Positions 57,561-64,000 of a DNA stretch of 64,000 bases are shown in pieces. Position 1 is the first letter of the stretch, and the number at the start of each line of letters is the position of its first letter. The notes under the pieces are model-generated. The model searched no databases and was not told where the DNA came from. It saw only the letters and a program-made list of their open reading frames with translations. Made by a program: the position numbers and the translations under genes. The stretch lies in the NCBI GenBank assembly GCA_024138015.1, contig JAMXBB010000010.1, forward strand, positions 76,939,541-77,003,540, written 5' to 3'. This DNA comes from Lumnitzera littorea (taxonomy: Eukaryota > Streptophyta > Magnoliopsida > Myrtales > Combretaceae).

Positions 57561-59488
57561 TATCAAGCCTAGTTGTTCTCCTAGTTTTTTAAATTAGTCT
57601 TTTTTAAACTAATTAATATTAAACCCTACCCATTTAATACTAACCATTGACGAAGGTTTAAAGAAAATCGATTTTTTGAAAATGTTTTTGAAGTCGTCAC
57701 CTAACCGGAATCAAGAAAAAGAGTTGAATTGGTTAGAATTTAGTTACTGGTCTTTTTCAATAAAACCAATTTTGTAAACAATTTTAAAAACTAGAAAAAC
57801 AGGTCTTAGGGTTAGGATTTTTAAACTCTTATGGATACCATTAACTTTCTAATTTTAGTCTTAATCTTAAAAGTCACCTTTCAAAATGACTATTCTAAAA
57901 AGCGACACTCAATTATTGGTTAATGAATTGAATAATTTCAAGCAATTTAAACTAAAAATGGAAAAATAGGCTTTTTTTTCATTTTTTATTGTTACCCCAA
58001 TAAGTGTCTATATGCCGGATATTCAGAATCAGACGTACATAATTTTTTTTTGTAAAACTTTACTGTATTAGATTCGTTTTAATTTTGAAAATACGTCAAG
58101 TTTATATTTTTAAGTAGATTTGATTTTATTAAGAAAGATTTAAAAGGTCTTAAATTCAAGTTTCATTTTTGGAAAATTCTAGAAAAGATCTTAATTTAGA
58201 AAATGATCCTTTATTTTTATTTTAGAAAACCGATTTTCTATGTGGTAAAATAGTTTTTTTTTTTACTAACCTATTTTTATCTTATTTTTATTATTATTGT
58301 TATTATTCGTCATTATTTCTTCCTTAAAAGGAAGAAAAGAAAAACAACAAAATCGAGCTTATTCCTTTTTTACTCTCGGTTTTTTTTCTTTTTCTTTTTT
58401 TTTATTTCTTTTTCTTTTTTTCTTTTATTTTATTTATTATTACATGAGTGATAAATAAAATAAAATATAAAAAAAAGGGAGCGGACTAGGTTGGCTTTGG
58501 ATCAGCTTGGTTCAATTTAGTAGGCTCAGGTTGGCTTTGGTCAACTCGATCAACTTCGGCTAGCTCCGATCAACTTCGATTGGCTCCGGTTGGCTCAGAT
58601 TAACTTGGAAAGTTAGATTAGAGTGTCGAATCTAGGGTTTTTGAGTGTAAGGAATCCGATGGTGGTGGTGATTTTTATCGAAAACTGCTATAGAAGGCGA
58701 TATTCGTAGAGAGAAAAAAATTTTGTAGAGAGAGAAAGTATAGTGTATGTGCTCATTGGAGAGATTCTTGTGCTTGTATGTTTTGGAAATGAAGAATAAG
58801 CCCTTATTTATACTATAAATATAAGGCTTAAGCTTGAAAAGTTGAGAAAATTGAATTAAATCGTCGAAATTCATTAATGGGTTTAACCCAAAAAATGAAA
58901 ATCTTTTTCCTTTTTTGAGCTCGATTTTAATTGCATAAATGATTGGATTTAGATGGGTTTGAGGGTGAATTAAAAAATAGGCCATGTGTGTTAAACAATT
59001 TCATTATTAATTTGATAAAATCATGTAATAAAATCGATAAAAAATGATCCCGAAATGGCCTGACCAAGAAAGGAAGAAAACTAGAATTAGGGGAAAAAAA
59101 TAGGGGAGGAAGAAGAACTGGAGGGGGGCATAGATCATGTGAGAGACACGTGCCATGCGCTCCTATGCATGCGTGTATTGTATGTAGGTAATTAAAAAAG
59201 AAATGGGGCACGCTTTCCTATTGCAAATAGGGCTTTTTTCCCTGTTCAACTTTTTAAAAAAATGGACTAGGTTTTTTTAAACCTAGTTCGATCCACTTCT
59301 TTTATTTATTTATTTATACAATAAATAATAATTAAAAAATAAAAATAAACCAAAAGATATTCTAAATTTCCTTTTTTTTAACTTTCTTAAATTCTCTATA
59401 TTTTTTTATATTTTTCCTAATTTAGGACCCTTTATCCTATTTTAAAAATTTTGAAAAAATAAAAAGGAGACAAAAATGGATGTTTATA
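57561..59488 (-). repeat. 5' LTR of the Tat-like element
   Basis: Aligns with 31791-34513 except for the solo LTR present there. Shared landmarks include TTATTTTATTTATTATTACA near 58425 (32625 in the partner), the GGCTT/GGCTC-rich stretch at 58490-58600, and TTTATCCTATTTTAAAAATT near 59430. The left end follows the PBS; the right end (TGTTTATA) is the decayed counterpart of GTGTCTACA. Confidence 0.9.
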
Positions 59489-60809
59489 ATAATATACATA
59501 TACGTATAACTAAGAGTATACCGTAAGAAAATAGTATTTTATTAGATATTAATGAAGAAGTGATTATGTTTTTTATTCAGATAAATAGTTAGAGTATACT
59601 ATAAGTATTGTAGGTGTGATAGTACAAATGCAAGAGTCACATACGTACTATGTACCAAATCGTACTACACACCACCAATGAATAACTTGAGTTACATATA
59701 TAGGATGATTAAATGAGGTAGGATAAAAAGGAGTAGACAATTCAAGTAAGGATCTAATACAGGATGTGATAAGTGAATGAGTTGGATAGCATCAAACTCC
59801 ACTGTTTATAATGAACGAGGTATATGTTCTTAAGGAGGTTAAGTGCTTGATTCATTTTAATAGGTGTTAGTTAGGGCTTTTCTTCTATCCAAATGAGGGA
59901 GAAGATAAGGTATTTATAGAATATGATCATTGATCTTATCCATTAAATTAAGATGATGATAAATAGCTTGGATTAATCCCTTCCTTTAATATACCTTAAG
60001 TGGGTGCTCTTTATGGGTTCTAAGCCTAGTAAGGCCTCATTTAATGTGCGAGCCAAATTAAGAAGGGTTAGTCTCGAACAGGTTAATCTAAAGAGCTTTA
60101 TTTCAAACCCATCGTGCCACATTTTCCTTGATAATCCCCAAAACATATGAGTTTAACTCTTTGAGCCCTATCATCTTAACTTATAAAGTCAAATCCAATA
60201 ATTATTAGGTTCAAAGCACATGAATTGAATTTAATACTCTACAAGTATAGCATCATTTCCTAAGTATTGTACTTTTATAATGTACATATACATATGCATA
60301 TAACTAAGAGTATAATATAAGAAAATGTATTTTATTGAATATTAATGAAGAAATTGAATTTGTTAGTTATTCAGATATATAGTTAGAGTTTTTCCTATTC
60401 AAGCAAACTTAGGCATGTCGTCAAAAAAATCTGAAATTATATACATTTGAAAAACATAGCAAACAAGCCACGTACTTATGCTTTCGCACTCGGATCTTAG
60501 TAAAATGACCAAAGTACCCTTAAAGGTCAAAGCCTATTAACATTTGGCATGGATGTACAATTCAAATTATCTAGATCATGTCGATAATACAAATATATTG
60601 TGGTGAAAAATAAATAGAGAAAGAGATCAAGAAATCAAGCTCTATTTGACATACAGTTAGGATGCTTCTTGTAATTAAGATTGAACCAATATCAAATATT
60701 CAATTGCATGGAGAAATTAAGGTCAATTTCCTACTCATGCATTATTACATCGATTTACGTGGGATCTTACTGAAAAGTAAAAACTATTCTTCGAATCTCT
60801 CTTCATAAT
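59489..60809. other. Right flank of the Tat element with a repeated insertion-site segment
   Basis: 59489-59600 continues the flanking sequence interrupted at 31790. The composite segment recurs at 60252-60395 (TTTCCTAAGTATTGTACTTT, then ACATATACATATGCATATAA, then TATTAATGAAGAAATTGAAT), giving an uninterrupted relative of the target site. Between the two copies (59600-60250) lies non-coding sequence with a TATA-like AAGGTATTTATAGAATATGA near 59905. From about 60400 the minus strand probably belongs to the Tekay LTR whose pol end is at 63275. Confidence 0.6.
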
Positions 60810-60934
60810 CAGAGATAGATCCATGGGGTCCAAGGGCCCTGGCTCCTAGACTCAAGAAAAAATTAATTATACAAATTTAATGAAAATGAAAAATTATATA
60901 TACTATATGTATAATTTAAGAGTTAAACTTGGTA

Positions 60935-61020
60935 AAATGGTGTATATAGCTTAGTCGTTGAGTTTGTTTTTTAGAAATACTAGGTCATAGGTTCAATTCC
61001 CATAACAGTTTTTTTACTTT
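60935..61020 (+). other. tRNA-like Pol III A box and B box (SINE-like) inside the hAT-like element
   Basis: TAGCTTAGTCG (60947-60957) fits the A-box pattern TRGCNNAGYNG, and GGTTCAATTCC (60990-61000) fits the B-box pattern GGTTCRANNCC. The spacing between them is 32 bases and a T-run follows at 61010-61016. The two boxes could be the head of a tRNA-derived SINE inserted in, or captured by, the hAT-like element. The flanking bases do not fold as an obvious tRNA acceptor stem, so it is not a tRNA gene. Confidence 0.5.
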
Positions 61021-61451
61021 TTTCTTCTATGCATTTATTACTATATTGTTTAAATAACATTTTCATTTTTTCCTTTTCTTTTTTTTTTTTGAATTACCAG
61101 TGACATAAAATTCATTCATAATAAAAATAACTAAATTATCTTGAATTGCTGTTTATTTAATATTTTTATATCATAATAATAATTACAATACTAATGTTAT
61201 AAATATTCTAGCTTATTGTATAACATACACATAAATAATAACAATACATTACTTGATATGATTTTCTTCCAATTTTTATTATAAAAGTGAATGTAAATTA
61301 TTGAATTATTAATCACCTATCATTTACATTGAAATTAATAATTTTTGTAATATTGCTAATGATAAAATGTTGTAGTGTCATCATTCAAAAAAAAAAACAA
61401 ATAAATAAAAAATTAAATCAAAGAATGCTTATATTAAGACAAAGATAATTG

Positions 61452-61895
61452 GATGAATTAAAAGGGTTTCACATTATAGGACTTTGTACTACATGTATAC
61501 CATGTAGACATTCTATTGGGTTATGTAGGAAAGAATGAATAAATAGGATATGAAAAAAAATAAATAAATAACAAAGAATTAAGAGAGAATGGATTCTATT
61601 TGTGCTCTACCTAAAATCAATCCTTTGTTATACCCTTCATTTAGTTCCTTGAGACAAGACCTTTATTGGTTGAAAGATGAATTAAAAGGGTTTCATATCG
61701 TGGAACATAGTACTACACATATATCATGTAGATATTCTATGGGGTCATGTGTGAAAGAATGAATAAATAGAATGTAAAAATAAATAAATAATGAAGAATT
61801 AAGGGAGATTGGATTACATTCCTACTCTACCTAAGATCAATCTTTATTATATCCACTATTTAGCTCATTGAGATAACACCTTTGTTTAGGTCTTT
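61452..61895. repeat. Tandem duplication of about 224 bp within the hAT-like element
   Basis: GATGAATTAAAAGGGTTTCA starts at 61452 and again at 61676. The two copies stay alignable through GTAGACATTCTAT/GTAGATATTCTAT, GAAAGAATGAATAAATAG, AAGAATTAAG and CTCTACCTAA to about 61895. They differ at many positions, so the duplication is old. Confidence 0.85.
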
Positions 61896-62378
61896 CAACC
61901 AACTAATTAGACTTTTCAAGTTATCTATTTGATACATTTATGAAATATTAACATTATTTTTTAATGAGAAAGGACACAATATAAACAAATAAAAAATATG
62001 TTGTTTTTTTTGGACTCTATTTATGTTTAACTCTTTTAAGTACTTTTGTGTTAAATTTGATTGATGATAAAATCTTATGAGTTTTATTTATTAGTTTAAT
62101 TTACTTATAAATTAATGGTCAAATTTCATTTAATATTTGTTACAATGAAAACAAAAGAAGTTTATTCTTTTAATTTAATAGAACATGTATCGAATACTCT
62201 TAATTATTTTTTTTTAAATTTAAAAATTTCTTCTTATTAAATATTGGAAAGTGTTGTGGTAAACTTGTTCACAAAACATTTTTATATGAAGAATGCGTAA
62301 AAGCAATCCTAATTGTAATTTAAATATAGTAAGTTCCCCACCCAATTTTACAATTCTGCGTCCGTCCCTATTCATAAT

Positions 62379-63274
62379 CATAATACTGAAGTGTTGAATA
62401 TGCTATACGAAATTTCAAGCTAAAAAGGAGCTTATTATACCGGCCATGCATGAGTCTAAAGTTAGACCAATTTAACGTGAAAATTCGGGGATTTTCTCAA
62501 TTGAGTAAATTTATTTGTCAAATTGCAAATTCAATTGATAAACATGAAATTAAGTATGATATCAAGGTATCAGAAATTTTTTAAGTCCGGTTAGATGGAG
62601 AATCGATTCACGTTGAAGTGCCTATGCGTAATATCAAGTTGATGCTCGTCCGAACTTCATACTCCAAAGAAAAACACGAACAAATGAAGATCAAAGTTTT
62701 AGGGAGTTTTCCCATATCTTAGAACGGGTTTGGATAATTCAAATGAGTTGCGATTATATGATAATGAGGTAGCCTAGAGTTTTAACACTTATATCCAACT
62801 AGGGCAATTTGGGTTCAAAATTCGACAATTGTTGGAACTCAATTTTGTCTTGTTTTAGTAATTTTTAGGGTCTTGTAAATGATTCGGGTAAAAATATATA
62901 ATTTGGTACTAATTAGTTATGGTGTGAGATTTTAGAGCAATTGAAGTTTAATGCGCAAAAATTCTATGTAAATTGTCCAATTTTGAACAATTAATTTCAC
63001 TAGTATTATTCTGTTAACTTTAAGCTTCTTGTCATAAAGCTTAGAGAAATTTGGAAAATATTCACATCAACTCTAGTTCCGGTGCAAATATCCTGAATGT
63101 GATTTTCTCAAATTTTACACTCTAACTCCTATAAGACAAGTTTTCTTTGTTTCCACTTTCCACCAAAAAAATAAAATTTTTGTTTACACTTAAATATTAT
63201 TTCTAAAATAAGAATTTATTTCAAATTTTATTTTGTTATCAACTAAATCTTGTTTAGAAGTTAGTGTATTACCT
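62379..63274 (-). repeat. Probable 3' LTR/untranslated part of a Tekay-type chromovirus
   Basis: Directly downstream (minus sense) of the chromodomain remnant there is no coding sequence. The minus strand near 63160-63140 reads TTTGGTGGAAAGTGGAAAC, a plausible decayed polypurine tract before an LTR. The LTR would continue through the hAT-like insertion to about 60400, where the minus strand has GGGTACTTTGGTCATTTTAC, typical in style of Tekay LTRs. The partner LTR lies outside the window, so boundaries cannot be fixed. Confidence 0.4.
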
Positions 63275-63960
63275 TCATTAAATCAACTGTAGATACTTCT
63301 CCTCCATCTTTTTCTTAGACTCCTCTTTAGCTTTTTCTTCACGAATAATTACCCAATTGTACCTTTACATATTTTAGATCATTATTCCTTAGTCGGGTGT
63401 TCTAGCGTCTAGACTACATGTAAGTATGTCTTTAGAGGTGCAACTGTCCTTTAGATAGATAAGTTTTAATTTAGTAATCATATTAGAATCACTGACAAAA
63501 TTTTCTAGTATTCATCATGATAATTCAATAAATTCGAATGTAAAGCTAGAGTATATGTACCTTCACCTGTTTACTCTAGTAACTTAGATAGTCCTAAATA
63601 TCTTGGGCTCAGATCCCCTTTTTAACTTCAAATCGCCTTGGCTTTTAAATGAACTCATCTATACGTATGAGTATTTACCTATTATTCAAATTCCAAGTCC
63701 TTTCCACTTCATACCTGCCAAACTATGGCATTCCTAAGTCTCCTTCATCTTTTGGCTTTAACTTATAAGTTCTAATTCATTTATTGATTAGTTATTCTTC
63801 GTATTTCCAACAAACTACGATTGGCTTTTCCATGAAGCTGCTCTTTAAAGACCTTATGTTGGATACTAATAAAAGGAGTGGCTAGAAAGGCAATTAAAGA
63901 ATGAGTAGGCGACAGGTAAAAAGAATAATAAGGTAAGGTAGCTAACTAGCTTTCCAACCC
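63275..63960 (-). pseudogene. Integrase C-terminus and chromodomain of a Tekay-type chromovirus
   Basis: On the minus strand from right to left: GKDLEFE (63710), KGDLSPRYLGLSKLLE (63640-63590), GEGTYTLALHSNLLNYHDE (63570-63515), corresponding to the integrase end KGKLSPRYIGPFEILERIGEVAYRLALPP.LS..HNVFH. Then comes SDSNMITKLKLIYLKDSCTS (the .SDPSHV.. linker), and a decayed chromodomain (LKYVKVQLGNYS, EKAKEESKKKMEEKYLQLI), matching VKVQW..H..EEATWE.E.EM...YP.LF. A chromodomain after integrase marks chromoviruses, and the linker form points to Tekay/Del. Stops and shifts are present. Confidence 0.72.
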
Positions 63961-64000
63961 ACTCTCAAACGTAGCCATTTATATAATTGACCGGTAACTT

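Larger units (their letters stand above)
31791..59488 (-). mobile_element. Tat/Ogre-like Ty3/gypsy retrotransposon, host of a nested complex
   Basis: LTRs at 31791-34513 and 57561-59488 flank, on the minus strand from right to left, a tRNA-Arg-type PBS, an extra ORF upstream of gag, gag, protease, RT, two RNase H domains, integrase, and a repeat-rich 3' untranslated region. An extra 5' ORF, a second (archaeal-type) RNase H and tandem repeats before the 3' LTR are hallmarks of the Tat/Ogre lineage. Perfect 5-bp target duplications (ATAAT) flank it. Removing the Athila-like element (44127-55420 plus TSD), the solo LTR (32740-33531) and the MITE (39915-40718) leaves roughly 15 kb. The two LTRs have lengths that agree once the solo LTR is subtracted. 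Confidence 0.9.
60810..62370. mobile_element. Non-autonomous hAT-like element, 1,561 bp, TSD TTCATAAT
   Basis: The 8-bp TTCATAAT occurs exactly at 60802-60809 and 62371-62378. The left end CAGAGATAGATCCA and the right end read on the other strand TAGGGACGGACGCA match at 10 of 14 positions, close to the CAGGGACGGATCC ends of a widespread plant hAT-type family. No transposase-coding segment was found; the interior is AT-rich and includes a tRNA-like box pair and a tandem duplication. Confidence 0.8.

Noticed and set aside
60935..61020. A functional tRNA gene
   Set aside because: A and B boxes fit, but no acceptor stem or anticodon arm pairing could be made out, and it lies inside a transposon.

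Overview
The window is AT-rich nuclear DNA of a flowering plant. It contains no intact host gene that I can recognise. What can be named is almost all transposable-element debris of plant lineages: Ty3/gypsy elements of Tat/Ogre type, Athila type and Tekay/Del type, L1-like LINEs with a DUF4283-type ORF1, hAT-like and PIF/Harbinger-like short elements, and a MULE transposase N-terminus. This looks like pericentromeric or other repeat-dense heterochromatin. A single ambiguous base (n) lies at 15563. No bacterial, organellar, rRNA, tRNA or CRISPR feature was seen.

Layout. (1) 1-10295 (+): a degenerate Ty3/gypsy element. The window edge cuts its 5' LTR, and its protease-RT linker is interrupted by a LINE piece (2572-3700) and a 3.2-kb LTR-like block (3733-6943). 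(2) 10296-15600: mostly non-coding, with a GC-rich degenerate repeat island, a CGAGCT-type dispersed repeat, and one GC-richer patch with an unidentified 97-codon ORF. (3) 15600-22560 (+): a nearly full-length dead L1-like LINE with a 234-bp MITE inside it. (4) 22560-31790: non-coding sequence with a small LINE fragment, a 116-bp tandem repeat and a MULE transposase N-terminal remnant. (5) 31791-59488 (-): a 27.7-kb nested complex. Its host is a Tat/Ogre-like element (TSD ATAAT, PBS of tRNA-Arg type, dual RNase H, two tandem arrays between integrase and 3' LTR). Inside it sit an 11.3-kb Athila-like element (44127-55420, TSD ATAAG), a solo LTR inside the 3' LTR, and a MITE-like element rich in CCA/CCG trinucleotides. 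(6) 59489-64000: flanking repeat with a paralogous copy of the Tat insertion site, a 1.56-kb hAT-like element with a perfect 8-bp TSD and a tRNA-like A/B-box pair, and the 3' end of a Tekay-type chromovirus (-) leaving the window.

How the parts relate. The order of insertion can be read from the nesting: flanking repeat, then the Tat element, then (in unknown order) the solo LTR, the MITE and the Athila element. Several reading frames decayed mostly by point substitutions to stop codons with few or no indels, most strikingly the Tat pol (about 1,075 codons without a net frameshift) and the Athila 3' ORF (251 codons). Many of the stops fall where related elements have Gln, Arg or Trp codons, the pattern expected from long-term deamination of methylated cytosine. 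Nothing here looks capable of autonomous transposition. I found no convincing new functional system; the most unusual signals are the shared inactivating lesions of the two LINE copies, the indel-free Tat pol, the tandem arrays, and the tRNA-like promoter boxes inside the hAT-like element.
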